Source of the DNA: Arion vulgaris
Taxonomy: Eukaryota > Mollusca > Gastropoda > Stylommatophora > Arionidae
Reading direction: 5' to 3'
Length of the DNA: 64,000 nt
NCBI GenBank assembly: GCA_020796225.1
Contig: CM036775.1
Span: 310,001 to 374,000, forward strand
Positions within the stretch are counted from its first letter, which is position 1; every line of letters begins with the position of its first letter. The notes beneath the pieces were generated by a model, which worked only from the letters and a program-made list of their open reading frames with translations, was not told the DNA's origin and did no database searches. The position numbers and the translations under genes were made by a program. Below are positions 52,985 through 62,945 of the stretch, piece after piece.

Positions 52985-53220
52985 ACATGTCTTATTCTTT
53001 CCTTGCCATTATTGACCTCATTAACAGAGATGGACTATATCGGATATTTGAGGGAATAGCATGCCAAGCAAAGCTGTTTAGTTTGACCCAGTCCTTTTAC
53101 CAAGATACGAAAGATACAATGCAACATGGTGGCTGGACGTCAGTAGATTTCAACATTAACAGTTACGTCTAAACAACGATGTGTCCTTCCGCTCACACTG
53201 TTTAGCACTTTATTCGATGC
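52985..53220 (+). mobile_element. LINE RT fragment within a candidate intron
   Basis: The frame reads LAIIDLINRDGLYRIFEGIA and KLFSLTQSFYQDTKDTMQHG GWTSVDFNINSYV, resembling the RT region DLTKAFD..SRDGLFKIL..IRSFH..GxTSxxFxIxSGVKQGC of a non-LTR element. It is short and damaged. Confidence 0.6.
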
Positions 53221-53279
53221 CTTGTTGAATCACGTCTTCATCATCATCAAATAACTTGTCCTGGGCAGAACTTTGTCAC

Positions 53280-53363
53280 TTCAACAGTCCTTCGGAATTT
53301 CTCTCCCTCATAGGCCAGATGTCCCGCCTCTGCAGCCGTCACGTTCAAGCCATCAGTTATATC
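53280..53363 (-). CDS. Candidate exon 4 of unknown minus-strand host gene
   Basis: The minus strand encodes DITDGLNVTAAEAGHLAYEG then EKFRRTVE after the acceptor TCGTGATTCAG. The donor is uncertain: TTGAA then GTGACA (end 53280) or, eight codons later, ACAA then GTTATT. Both end in phase 0. A stop follows 36 codons after the start. The peptide is unlike the LINEs. Weaker than its neighbours. Confidence 0.4.
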
Positions 53364-53499
53364 CTGAATCACGACTTACAATCATAAAATGACCAAATCT
53401 AGCTACTAAACAAGATTGTCTGAGTGGAAACTATCTTCTTCTTCTTCTTTGTCTTGCCTTCGCTAGGTATGAATACAGGCGTAATCATGACACATGGTA

Positions 53500-53640
53500 T
53501 GGCAGCATATGACTGATTTTTGCGTGACAACCTGTTTTCCTTATTATCAGTGTCCCCCGCCACAAGCGTGCCTTCTCCGACTTCAGAGGTTTCCGTGAGA
53601 CTAGCTTATCTAGCATGATTAAAAACTTTACTCCATCGGT
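53500..53640 (-). mobile_element. SINE-3-like fragment
   Basis: ACTGATTTTTGCGTGACAAC CTGTTTTCC and TTCTCCGACTTCAGAGGTTT match the body of 41301-41631 but lack the tRNA-like head. Confidence 0.5.
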
Positions 53641-53654
53641 CCCTTCCATACGTC

Positions 53655-53768
53655 GTCTTCTTGGATATGGTTAAACTTCTGTGTGCTCTATCTGTCCCTT
53701 CCATACGTCAACTTGGATATGGTTAAACTTCTGTGTATTCTATCTGTCCCTTCTATAGGTATACATAA
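53655..53768. repeat. 52-bp array, left block
   Basis: Two to three units of GGATATGGTTAAACTTCTGT GTGCTCTATCTGTCCCTTCC ATACGTC, the same as the block at 55095-56330 on the other side of a LINE. Confidence 0.85.
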
Positions 53769-55094
53769 TAATAATAATAATTCCTCTCGTACCGTTATAC
53801 GTTACATAGGGCCTGCAAGTAATTTCTCCATACCGCTCTATCCTGGGCAACTCGCTCAATCTCCTCCATGGAACTGAGATCGATATTTCCTGCCTCTCTC
53901 AGCAAAGTTCGCTTCAGGGTCTCCTTAGGTCGACCCTCTTTCTTGAACCCTTTGCATCCCACTTCAATGCCTGCTTTGATATTCGTTGATCATTTCTCCT
54001 CAAGGTGTGTCCAACACATCTCCATCTTCTCTTTTTTATAACAGTTGTCACTAGTGGTTGACCAGACATGTCTCTGATTTCATCACTTCTTCTGAATTCG
54101 TTCCATTTTATATTCATTATTTTTCGCAGACATTTATTTTCAAATGCATTCAACTTGCTTTCTATATCTTTAGTTATTTTCCAATTCTCGCTAGCATATG
54201 TTAGGATTGATACAACATTTGAATTGAAAATTCGTAATTTAGTTTTAATACTATATAACTTGCAGTTCCATATTTTATTTAGACTTTTAAAAGCTGATGT
54301 TGCTTTGCCAATTCGTATCATAATTTCTTTTTAACATTTCCTGTGCAATCAAAATTGCTACCCAAATAGGTGAACTGCTCTGTTATTTTTATCATTTTAG
54401 ATTCCAGTGTGATATCTGCATTACTTGCCATAGGTGTCTTCATTATATTTGTTTTTCATAGCTTATCTGCAGTCCAACTTTTGATGCTATAGATGACAAG
54501 TTGTCTGTTTTTCTTTGCATATCTTGGTTGTTTCTACTTAACAAGGCAATATCATCTGCAAAATCCAAATCTTCTAGTTGACTATTTTCTACCCAATCGA
54601 TGCCAGTTTCGCCCCTGCAACATTTTCGCATCACCCAGTCAATGGCCACTCCAAACAATAGCGGAGATAGAATACAGCCTTGCTTTACTCCGGTTTCAAC
54701 CATAAACCAGTCGCTGTGTCCACCATCAGTGCGAACTGCACACTGTGAACCATCATAGAGGCTCTTTATAATGTTTATTATTTTGTCTTGTATTCCATAG
54801 CATCTCAGAATATTCCACAGAGAGATTCTATGTAGACTATCAAAGGCTTTTTTAAATCGATGAAATTTAGTATGAGTGGTTGTTGCTTCTCAATATGTTC
54901 CTCCAAAATTAGTCGTAGGGTAATTATTTGGTCTAAGCAGCTTCTCCCAGGTCTAAAACCAGCTTGTTCTTCTCTCAGGGTTGTGTCCACTGCTCCTTTG
55001 ATTCTATTAAGAATGATTTTGCAGAAAGACTTGGTCATTACTGATAATAGGGTGATCCCTCTCCAATTGTCGCAATCTTTGAGATCACCTTTTT
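53769..55094 (-). mobile_element. RTE-like LINE (family D), uninterrupted copy inside a minisatellite
   Basis: Minus frames in order: LREEQAGFRPGRSCLDQIIT, LRLILEEHIEKQQPLILNFI, VETGVKQGCILSPLLFGVAI, SQLEDLDFADDIALLSRNNQ (catalytic FADD), then RIGKATSAFKSLNKIWNC, ASENWKITKDIESKLNAFEN, KKRRWRCVGHTLRRNDQRIS and KQALKWDAKGSRKR. The 3' tail is a run of ATT (53767-53784). The 52-bp array flanks both ends. Frameshifts break it near 54400 and 54850. Confidence 0.85.
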
Positions 55095-56330
55095 TTACAT
55101 GGATATGGTTAAACTTCTGTGTACTCTATCTGTCCCTTCCATACGTCTACATGGATATGGTTAAACTTCTGTGTGCTCTATCTGTCCCTTCCATACGTCT
55201 GCATGGATATGGTTAAACTTATGTGTACTCTATCTGTCTTTTCTATACGTCTACATGAATATGGTTAAACTTCTGTGTACTCTATCTGTCTTTTCTATAC
55301 GTCGTCTACATGGATATGGTTAAACGTCTGTGTACTCTATCTGTCCCTTCCATACATCAACATGGATATGGTTAAACTTCTGTGTGCTCTATCTGTCCCT
55401 TCCATACGTCTGCATGGATATGGTTAAACTTCTGTGTGCTCTATCTGTCCCTTCCATACGTCTACATGGATATGGTTAAACTTCTGTGTGCTCTATCTGT
55501 CCCTTCCATACGTCGTCTACATGGATATGGTTAAACTTCTGTGTGCTCTATCTGTCCCTTCCATACGTCGTCTACATGGATGTGGTTAAACTTCTGTGTA
55601 CTCTATCTGTCCCTTCCATACGTCTACATGGATATGGTTAAACTTCTGTGTACTCTATCAGTCCCTTCCATACGTAGTCTACATGGATATGGTTAAACTT
55701 CTGTGTACTCTATCGGTCCCTTCCATACTTCAACTTGGATATGGTTAAACTTCTGTGTACTCTATCTGTCCCTTCCATACTTCAACTTGGATATGGTTAA
55801 ACTTCTGTGTGCTCTATCTGTCCCTTCCATACGTCTACTTGGATATGGTTAAACTTCTGTGTACTCTATCGGTCCTTTCCATACGTAGTCTACATGGATA
55901 TGGTTAAACTTCTGTGTACTCTATCTGTCCCTACCATACGTTAACTTGGATATGGTTAAACTTCTGTGTACTCTATCTGTCCCTTCCATACGTCTACATG
56001 GATATGGTTAAACTTATGTGTACTCTATCTGTTCCTTCTATACGTCGTCTACATGGATATGGTTAAACTTCTGTGCACTCTATCAGTCACTTCCATACGT
56101 CTACATGGATACGGTTAAACTTCTGTGCACTCTATCTGTTCCTTCCATACGTCTACATGAATATGGTTAAACTTCTGTGTGCTCTATCTGTACCTTCCAT
56201 ACGTCAACTTGGATATGGTTAAATTTCTGTGTGCTCTATCTGTCCCTTCCATACGTCGTCTTTTTGGATATGGTTAAACTTCTGTGTACTCTATCGGTCC
56301 CTTCCATACGTCTACATGATATGGTTAATG
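55095..56330. repeat. 52-bp tandem array, about 23 copies
   Basis: Units of GGATATGGTTAAACTTCTGT GTACTCTATCTGTCCCTTCC ATACGTCTACAT; some carry an extra CGT or lack bases. No protein support for the open frames here. Confidence 0.95.
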
Positions 56331-56797
56331 AAAGCGGTGGTATGTCTCAAATGTTGTTGAGGTCTACAAACTTATTGTCATGCAATGATTCCCCAATCAC
56401 TGTAGACTTATCATCTCTACCTGCTTTTCCCCCCACTTAATTAACATATCTCGGAGTTCAAGATCGCCATGCAATATTTTCACAATCCTGGTAGACCTAT
56501 CATTTATGCCTGCTCTTGCACCACTGAACCAGAGCCAACTATAAACTTATGGGCCTTCGGACTGAGGTAAGAATTATGAGAAATCAGACCACAACTACAC
56601 CACGGGACCTCGCATTCCAGTATTGTTGTACATAGACGAATTCGTTTTAAAATCAACACAAAATGCTAAATCGAAGTTATATTATACAACAAGTTAGGTT
56701 TAACAATAAGGAATATCAATATTATGAATATTTGTCACCAATAAATAAACATAGACTCACAGAATTGAGTAAAATTGCAAAAAGCTTGCAGTGCTGC
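56331..56797. other. Non-coding stretch with a diverged two-copy repeat
   Basis: CATGCAATGATTCCCCAATC ACTGTAGACTTATCAT and CATGCAATATTTTCACAATC CTGGTAGACCTATCAT are diverged duplicates. GAGCCAACTATAAACT near 56530 recurs inverted near 61935. No gene seen. Confidence 0.5.
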
Positions 56798-56943
56798 TTC
56801 AAACATCTATATTTTCCAGCCCCCTTCTCTGATCTAGGTCAGGAATCCACAGGCAGCCAACTATAGATAACTAGGCCAGACAGCTGACTGGGGATTCCCT
56901 GACCTAGATCAGAGAAGGGAGCTGGAAAATATAGATGTTTGAA
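56798..56943. repeat. Long hairpin: arms of about 53 bp, loop of about 38 bases
   Basis: TTCAAACATCTATATTTTCC.. CTTCTCTGATCTAGGTCAGG on the left is mirrored by CCTGACCTAGATCAGAGAAG.. GGAAAATATAGATGTTTGAA on the right, with only a few mismatches. Possible fold-back element or MITE core; no target duplicates identified. Confidence 0.85.
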
Positions 56944-56975
56944 TCCTATAGTTATCACACTGTCTTCATTTTTTA

Positions 56976-57200
56976 AGGATACTAACCAGCGGATACTAAC
57001 CAGCGGATACTAACCAGTGGATACTAACCAGCGGATACTAACCAGTGGATACTAACCAGTGGATACTAACCAGTGGATACTAACCAGTGGATACTAACCA
57101 GTGGATACTAACCAGTGGATACTAATCAGTGGATACTAATCAGTGGATACTAACCAGTGGATACTAACCAGTGGATACTAACCAGTGAATACTAACCACA
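56976..57200. repeat. 14-bp tandem array, about 16 copies
   Basis: Units GGATACTAACCAGT with GCG/GTG and ATC/ACC variants. Confidence 0.95.
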
Positions 57201-57209
57201 CATTGACTG

Positions 57210-58130
57210 TTTTTTCTTCCATGGAATTGTTACCTGACAGGACTTATCGTCTCTTCCTTTTTGATGTTTGCTCATTGTAACCTCTATACCTCATTCCGAC
57301 GGCCTACATACACTCAAGTTCTTTCTCAATAGGAAAACAAATATGGTTGTCTCCGCATCTGCTCTCCTTCGTCTTGCAGAACTAGTTCTTACTCTAAACT
57401 CATACCAGTTCAATGTCAATTTTTTTAGTTCAGTGGGGTAGCCATGGGCACTAAAATGGGACCTAGTTATGTTCGTCTCTTTACGTTTTATCTTGAACAC
57501 AAGTATGGCCATCTTCCGTCCGTTACGGATACACTCCGTCCGATACATTGATGACAGTATTCGTATTATTGATACGCCTGACGCTGATTTGTTCCGCTTC
57601 ACTAATTTCATCAGTTTTCAACCCTGTTATTCGAATTATCTCCATATCTCTACTTCTTGTGTCTACTTTCTTGACATCACTATCACCGTACACCAATCCA
57701 CCATGACAACATCAGTATATTATAATGCTACTGATGAGCACAGATTACTCCTCTATACCCCTTCCCATCCTCAGCCTTGTCGTGATTCTTAGCCATTCTC
57801 CCAACTCTTGCACCTTCGTCGCCTGTGTAGCGAGAACGATGGTTTTCTTGATAACGCTTGTGAGATGCTTGATTTCTTCTCAAGCCAACTATACCCGTAG
57901 AATGTTCTTGTATCTGCTATGCTTCGGGTTCCGGAAATTTCTTGCCTGGATGCCCTTACCAACCAGCATAGGACTTCCCACTCTAACAGGGTGAAACCTA
58001 TCTTGACTTTCCACTCACATAGTTCATTGGTGACAAAAATGTTACTCTCAAATCTTATCCGGGGACAACTTCAGTCTTCCAAAAGTGTCCTCTTGTGTCT
58101 TACAGACGAGATCTTAAGGATATGTAGAGG
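57210..58130 (+). mobile_element. Penelope-like element reverse transcriptase fragment
   Basis: Plus-strand frames encode SALLRLAELVLTLNSYQFNV, then GVAMGTKMGPSYVRLFTFYL, a block that is diagnostic for Penelope RT, then RYIDDSIRIIDTPDADLFRF with the catalytic YIDD, FLDITITVHQSTMTTSVYYN and TPSHPQPCRDS, and further LRRLCSENDGFLDNA. The thumb region near 57950-58050 matches 20660-20750 of the other copy. Frameshifts are frequent; pseudo-LTRs are not seen at either side. Confidence 0.8.
57469..57792 (+). pseudogene. Penelope RT catalytic segment
   Basis: A 107-codon open frame with RYIDDSIRIIDTPDADLFRF near residues 25-44, followed by FISFQPCYSNYLHISTSC and YFLDITITVHQ. The two Asp residues of YIDD are present. 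It lacks the upstream palm block in the same frame, so it cannot be an active enzyme alone. Confidence 0.75.
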
Positions 58131-58134
58131 ATAC

Positions 58135-58165
58135 CAGAGAGAGAGAGAGAGAGAGAGAGACTTCT
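58135..58165. repeat. GA repeat
   Basis: About 13 GA units. Confidence 0.9.
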
Positions 58166-58285
58166 GAAAGTTTAACTTCATGGCATGGAAGTGTGTCAAC
58201 ATCCGACCTAAGAGTCAGTATTCAGGACAGATGTTTGTAGAGATATATGATTGTCCACGCCAGTCGGCAATGCATATGATCATGA
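58166..58285 (+). mobile_element. LINE family F 3' end fragment
   Basis: ACTTCATGGCATGGAAGTGT GTCAACATC encodes the same SLTSWHG block as 5965-6080 on the minus strand, ending near GCCAGTCGGCAATGCATATG. Confidence 0.6.
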
Positions 58286-58455
58286 AAAGGAACACCTTGC
58301 TGGGCATAATTGATGAATATACGTCGGTCATTTCTATCTGTACAAATTATCATCCAGTACTCAACCATGGCTAATGTAGACCACAACGTAGACAATCTGT
58401 ACGACCATGAATACTGCCAGGACAATCAATGATTCATTTTATTAACTTAAGTAAT

Positions 58456-58690
58456 GAGCGTCTGTAGCTCAAGCGGTAGTGAGCTTGATTACCAACCCAA
58501 GCGTATCTGGTTCAAACCCCAAGTGGAAGCAAATTCGTTTCCGTGGGATTTTTTCAAAAAGGTAAAAATAGACCTCACCGTTCAGAAAGCAATGGCAAAC
58601 TACTGAACGTATAAGTGGTGCATAGAAAAATACGGACTCGTTTACCATGGTTGATGGCTACGTCCTTTAGGATATACCACGATTTTAATT
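58456..58690 (+). mobile_element. tRNA-derived SINE (SINE-2), full copy
   Basis: Head GAGCGTCTGTAGCTCAAGCG GTAGTG with A-box features, B box GGTTCAAACCCC at 58509-58520, body AAAGCAATGGCAAACTACTG AACG, and 3' end CTTTAGGATATACCACGATT TT. The best preserved copy in sense orientation. Confidence 0.85.
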
Positions 58691-58714
58691 TCATTTCAAG
58701 AAGTTCATTAATAA

Positions 58715-58800
58715 GTTAGACAGAATCGATCTTAATACGGCTTGAGCGAATAATGACAGAATCGATCTGAATACGGCTTGAGCGAATAATATGTAATTAT
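58715..58800. repeat. 37-bp tandem duplication
   Basis: ACAGAATCGATCTTAATACG GCTTGAGCGAATAATG occurs twice. 58800-59261 is AT-rich and otherwise unassigned. Confidence 0.85.
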
Positions 58801-59261
58801 GTAAAGAATCCTAGATCACAGAATCGTTAGCATTAATATCGATCACTTGCTTACACTAAAAAACATTGATTGATCAAGCAAACAAGAAGAAGGTAATCGA
58901 TTATTGTGGCTAGATTCGTGCACTAAATCTGAAATCAGATTTATAATTTGATGCCGTTTTAATTGTATTTATGTGTGTATGTAACATCAATTTGAAAACA
59001 ACAATGTCACAGTGTGTTGACAAGTCTCTGGTACAATAAGGTCAACATTGACTTTTCTGTACTCTTATTTTGTAAGCGTTGTTTATTAATACATCAATAT
59101 TTATTTATATTACACACATACATATGAGAGCCGTGATAGCATAGTGGAAATGTTTTTGAACACGACTACTTTCAGGCCGACCCAACCACAATTGTGTACC
59201 AGGCACGTACCAGACACGATATTGACTACATCACCCATTTATATATATATATATTTAGCGT

Positions 59262-59505
59262 CTCTTTGGCTGAGTGGTTAAGCCCTTTGCCTTGCGAGTC
59301 GAAGGTCGTGGGTTCGAATCCGGACCGCGCCGTTCTGTTCACGGGTGCAGTTTTTCCAGAGACCCCTAGGATTGTTGCCGGAGCTACGGAGTTCGTGCTT
59401 TGTGCAATACTCTCGGCAGGTGGCGTGCCATTGCTTCGGAGAGGGACCGAACCATATGGGGTAAAACCCGGTGCAATGAAGTCAATCCATCGGCTTAAAA
59501 CCCTT
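59262..59505 (+). mobile_element. tRNA-derived SINE (SINE-1), full copy
   Basis: Head GTCTCTTTGGCTGAGTGGTT (A box TGGCTGAGTGG, 59267-59277) and B box GGTTCGAATCC (59311-59321). It aligns to 32570-32815 along its full length. TA repeats lie on both sides. Confidence 0.85.
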
Positions 59506-59529
59506 TATATATATAGATCTTCCAGTTAA

Positions 59530-60195
59530 CCATCTTCTTCCTAATCGATGCCAGTTTCGCCCCTACCGCATGTTCCCATCACCCAGTGAATGGCCACTTC
59601 AAACAATAGCAAAGATAGAATACAGTCTTGCTTTACTTCGGTTTCAACCATAAACCAGTCACTGTGTCCACCATCAGTGCGATCTGCACACTGTGAACCA
59701 TCATTCAGGCTTTTGATAAGTTTTATTATTTTAGCTGATATAACATAGTATCTCAGAATATTCCACAGTAAGATTATGTGTAGACTATCAACGGTCTTTT
59801 TAAAATCGATGAAATTTAGTATGAGTGGTTATTGCTTCTCAATATGTTCCTCCAAAATTAGTCGTAGGGTAATTATTTGGTCTAAGCAGCTTCTCCCAAA
59901 ACCAGCTTGTTCTAAAACCAGCTTGTTCTTCTCTCAGGGTTGTGTCTACTGCTCCTTTGATTCTTTTGAGAATAATTTTGCAGAAAGTTTTGGTTATTAC
60001 TGATAATAGGGTGATCCCTCTCTAGTTGTTGCAATCTTTTAGATCACCTTTTTGGGGGATCTTAACGATTATTCCCATTGTTCCATTGATATGGGACAGT
60101 TTCTTATTCCCATATTTTATTAAATAGTTCTTGCACCTGGCTAATAGCTGTATTATCTGCAATTTTGAGGGTGTTTTTTTTTGCAGTAATGTTGT
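59530..60195 (-). mobile_element. RTE-like LINE (family D), 5' and 3' truncated
   Basis: It matches 54595-55085 (ATCGATGCCAGTTTCGCCCC, ACCATAAACCAGTCACTGTG, CAAAATTAGTCGTAGGGTAA) and extends further upstream in the element (AGATCACCTTTTTGGGGGAT CTTAACG), sequence that is lost in the 53769-55094 copy. A short CCAGCTTGTTCT duplication is present near 59900. Confidence 0.8.
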
Positions 60196-60224
60196 TATCA
60201 CCCGCTTCCTTATGGTTTATCAAG

Positions 60225-60610
60225 CCTCAGCCGTGTGGTGCCGAGGCCCGCAAGGGAAGCAAAGAATAGTACCATTGCGACTTACAAGGCATGTCGTAAG
60301 AGACGACTGATGTAGGGGCCTAGGAAAGCTACCTTAGTAAATAAATAGCGTGGCAGAAATGGGATGTACTGGTCTATTTGTAGGCGCATAGCTGGCACAA
60401 CGTACAATCTCTCTTAGTTTCAGATTACATATAAATGACACAGAGTGGGTTAACAAGTGATCGATATGGAGCGTTCAAAGAAGAAGAATTGTTTATCAGG
60501 GAACGGACTACCTCCTTGACACAGAGTGGGTTAACAAGTGATCGATATATGGAGCGTTCAAAGAAGAAGAATTGTTTATCAGGGAACGGACTACCTCCTT
60601 GACCCAGAGT
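60225..60610 (+). mobile_element. GAA-tailed SINE-like repeat with duplicated tail
   Basis: The best sense copy: GTGTGGTGCCGAGGCCCGCA AG, GCATGTCGTAAGAGACGACT, GGGGCCTAGGAAAGCTACCT, GTAGGCGCATAGCTGGCACA and GATCGATATGGAGCGTTCAA AGAAGAAGAA. The last part plus 30 bp of flank (GTTTATCAGGGAACGGACTA) is duplicated at 60515-60605. Confidence 0.8.
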
Positions 60611-60712
60611 GACATTTATCTATTCTTTGTTGACAGCACGCATTCATCAAGGAAAAAATACTAGTCTAACACAGTATTCCCCAATATACCTCTTGTTATA
60701 AAAATCTGCGTT

Positions 60713-60802
60713 ACTTTACTATTATATATAAACTTTCTTCATTACTTTACTATTATATATAAACTTTCTTCATTACTTTACTATTATATATAAACTTTAC
60801 GT
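60713..60802. repeat. 31-bp minisatellite, 3 copies
   Basis: TTACTTTACTATTATATATA AACTTTCTTCA repeats. 60611-60712 and 60803-61017 show nothing assignable. Confidence 0.9.
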
Positions 60803-61017
60803 ATATGAGAAATTTGTGGTTGGAATCTGAGCTCTGATATTTCAAAATATCGTCTTTGCTTGTTTGTTTGTTTGTTTTCTAACCCCCAGGAAGTATGGGA
60901 TTATTTCGCCATTTTTCCTGTTTTGCGTGAGGGGAGTAACTGGCTTTTTTTAAGACCAAGGAATCTCCAACAACTCTCGACGTGTAGTGCTATTCTTAGT
61001 GTTGTGGAGATTCTACT

Positions 61018-61052
61018 CAGCCAGGCTCTAGTCTTGTGCTAGAGCCTGGCTG
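61018..61052. repeat. Perfect 14-bp inverted repeat
   Basis: CAGCCAGGCTCTAG, loop TCTTGTG, CTAGAGCCTGGCTG. Confidence 0.9.
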
Positions 61053-61243
61053 TGCTCCTACAGAGGTAGAGTCTATTGGTGACTACTGCAGTACTCCCTC
61101 TTTTCTAGCGCAGCAGTTGCCCTATAATCATTACTTGTCTTGGTTAACAACCCCCATCTCCCAAAATGCTATTTAAATAACCGGAAATCTATATCTAAAA
61201 ATAAACTTAACAATATGTGCAGAATCATCTAATGTTGGACTAC

Positions 61244-61372
61244 TTCCAATGTGAGACTCATGGAGTCATACAACGGATTAACCTCAATGTTCTCCTGATA
61301 GCCATGACATGCACAGTTTTTATTATGCACTCAAAAGTCGTTCAATATCATCAGGATCATGTCTACTCCTTG
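61244..61372 (-). CDS. Candidate exon 3 of unknown host gene, with in-frame TGA
   Basis: Acceptor TTTTTATTTCCCATCTGCAG is excellent; donor TTGGAA then GTAGTC is moderate. The 129 bp keep phase 0 to 0 between its neighbours and read QGVDMILMILNDF, TGA at 61333-61331, then VHNKNCACHGYQENIEVNPL and YDSMSLTLE. Apart from the TGA the frame looks protein-like. The stop may be a sequence error, a real disabling change, or a sign that this exon is wrong or skipped. Another frame (SRHDPDDIERLLSA then stop) is also protein-like over its first part. Confidence 0.3.
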
Positions 61373-61499
61373 CTGCAGATGGGAAATAAAAATACTTCTA
61401 TTACGGGATCAAATAATTTAATGTTATTCTGCAGCATATATCAACTATTTACAATCTAGCCATAAATCGTCGGCTCTAAAGTTTATCTAAACAAAACAC

Positions 61500-61785
61500 A
61501 CGAAAATTTCAATTGCAGTGGTTTGGACATTTAATAAGAATCGAATACAACCAACCACCAATAACAGCAAACAATAAAAAGAGATCAAGTACTAGAGCCA
61601 AGAGAAGACCAAGAAAAATATGGATAGACAATATGAAGACCATACTAAATAAACACAGATATAACACAACAAGGGCGACTTGGCTGCCCCTGGAACGCAA
61701 ATTAAATTTCCCACTCCTACGCTTAACGGCAAGAGTGGACAACCAATTCAATCATCATTCACCTGGGAAAAGACAATAGACATTT
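61500..61785 (+). mobile_element. LINE family J 3' end
   Basis: LQWFGHLIRIEYNQPPITAN, then KRRPRKIWIDNMKTILNKHR and LERKLNFPLLRLTARVDNQF, as at 43015-43255 and 63300-63590. RT absent. Confidence 0.8.
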
Positions 61786-62196
61786 TACATTAAGCTTTGT
61801 TCGATCTGAAGAAGACTTTCAGTTCAGCATCTGTGCTAGATTTAAATACAATACGGGTGGGGAGGGAGGGAGGGAGAATTAGACGATATTTCATTAACCA
61901 GCACAAAACCACAGCCAGGCTATAGCCCTGAGTAGTTTATAGTTGGCTCTGACAAAACTAGGGCTGTTCAATTGCCTCCGCTTGCTGACAGATATAATGA
62001 AGATCACATCGGAGCTCTTATGCACTTGTTCCATGTGCAATTAGGACGATCTATAACTATCGCTTACTGTTTCTCTCTCTCTCTCTTTTTTTCTTTCTCT
62101 TTTTTTCTCTCTTTTCCTGTGTGCGTGCGTATGCCCGTGTGTTTTTGTGTATAATTGTTGCTATATGTGTAATGTATACAAACAAAAATGGCTTAC
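61786..62196. other. No gene seen; pyrimidine-rich tract
   Basis: 62065-62125 is a CT-rich run (TTCTCTCTCTCTCTTTTTTT). 61930-61950 carries AGTTTATAGTTGGCTCTG, the inverse of a piece near 56530. In the gene model this is part of the intron between exons 2 and 3. Confidence 0.5.
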
Positions 62197-62403
62197 CAGT
62201 GGAGACAGATAATCATTGTGCCGCTCAGATAGACATCGAAGGTGTTTATCTGCAAATTCATTCTCTCTTCTCTGGTCGATAGCGTTACATATAGCTCGGT
62301 CCAGGACATTAACATTCCCATAATCATAATCTGACATGGCTAAACCGCCAAACTCTTTCAGAGCACTATCGCTGTTGTCTGAATGCAAAGGGCTGTCTGA
62401 GGT
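62197..62403 (-). CDS. Candidate exon 2 of unknown minus-strand host gene
   Basis: The longest candidate exon, 69 codons: TSDSPLHSDNSDSALKEFGG, LAMSDYDYGNVNVLDRAICN, AIDQRRENEFADKHLRCLSE and RHNDYLSPL. The donor CCACTG then GTAAGC is consensus. The acceptor is less clear: CTGGGCTGAG (start 62403, phase 0) or ACCTCAG seven bases later (phase 1); only the first fits exon 1. The start is acidic and serine-rich, like a disordered linker; the rest is likely helical. No similarity to mobile elements. Function unknown. Confidence 0.6.
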
Positions 62404-62551
62404 CTCAGCCCAGACACATAAGTCAATGTCATTATTTTCCAGTTTTGTGTGTTATGTACTTTGCTCTGGTTTCTCCTCAAACGTTCGTTGTGTTTTCTTA
62501 AGATATATGTATCTTGTTGCTGTGTTATTTTTATCCAAACACCACTTGTAC

Positions 62552-62641
62552 TTGAATATTCAATAGTTCCTTATCTTGTTGTTTGGTTATTTCTTCCAAC
62601 ACATCACTTGTGTATTTTCTTGACAATCGTCTATAACTTTT
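62552..62641 (-). CDS. Candidate exon 1 (first seen) of unknown host gene
   Basis: A 90-bp segment follows a strong acceptor (TTTTCTTGCTTTTCTAG) and ends at TTCAA then GTACAAG. It reads KSYRRLSRKYTSDVLEEITK then QQDKELLNIQ, probably a charged helix. Phase is 0 to 0. A second open frame exists (KVIDDCQENTQ, donor GTGATG). As it begins with an acceptor it is not the first exon of the gene; further exons should lie beyond the window. A SINE-like repeat begins only 56 bp upstream. Confidence 0.5.
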
Positions 62642-62696
62642 CTAGAAAAGCAAGAAAATACAGAGTAATTATTCCAAGTTACCTTTCTATTGATAA

Positions 62697-62945
62697 ATTG
62701 TTCTTCTTCTTTCAACTCTCCGTATTGACCACTTGCTTAAACCACCCTTTTTTGTGATCCGAGCCTAAGAGCGACTGTACGTTGTGCCAGTTATACGCCT
62801 ACAAGTAGGCCAACATATACGATTTCTGCGACGCTTTTTATTTACTAGGCTAGCTTCCTAGGCCCCTACCTCAGTCGCCTCCTACGGCACACATTGTAGG
62901 TCGCAGTATTACTATTCTTTGCTCCCTTTACGAGCCCCAGCAACA
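62697..62945 (-). mobile_element. GAA-tailed SINE-like repeat, minus copy
   Basis: TTCTTCTTCTTTCAACTCTC, GAGCGACTGTACGTTGTGCC, GCGACGCTTTTTATTTACTA, CTAGGCCCCTACCTCAGTCG and ACTATTCTTTGCTCC: a nearly complete copy. 62946-63139 has no clear content. Confidence 0.8.

Noticed and set aside
59262..59340. Functional tRNA gene
   Set aside because: A and B boxes are good, but the tRNA-like head continues into a SINE body that recurs at 32570-32815. The same holds for 58456 and 41301.
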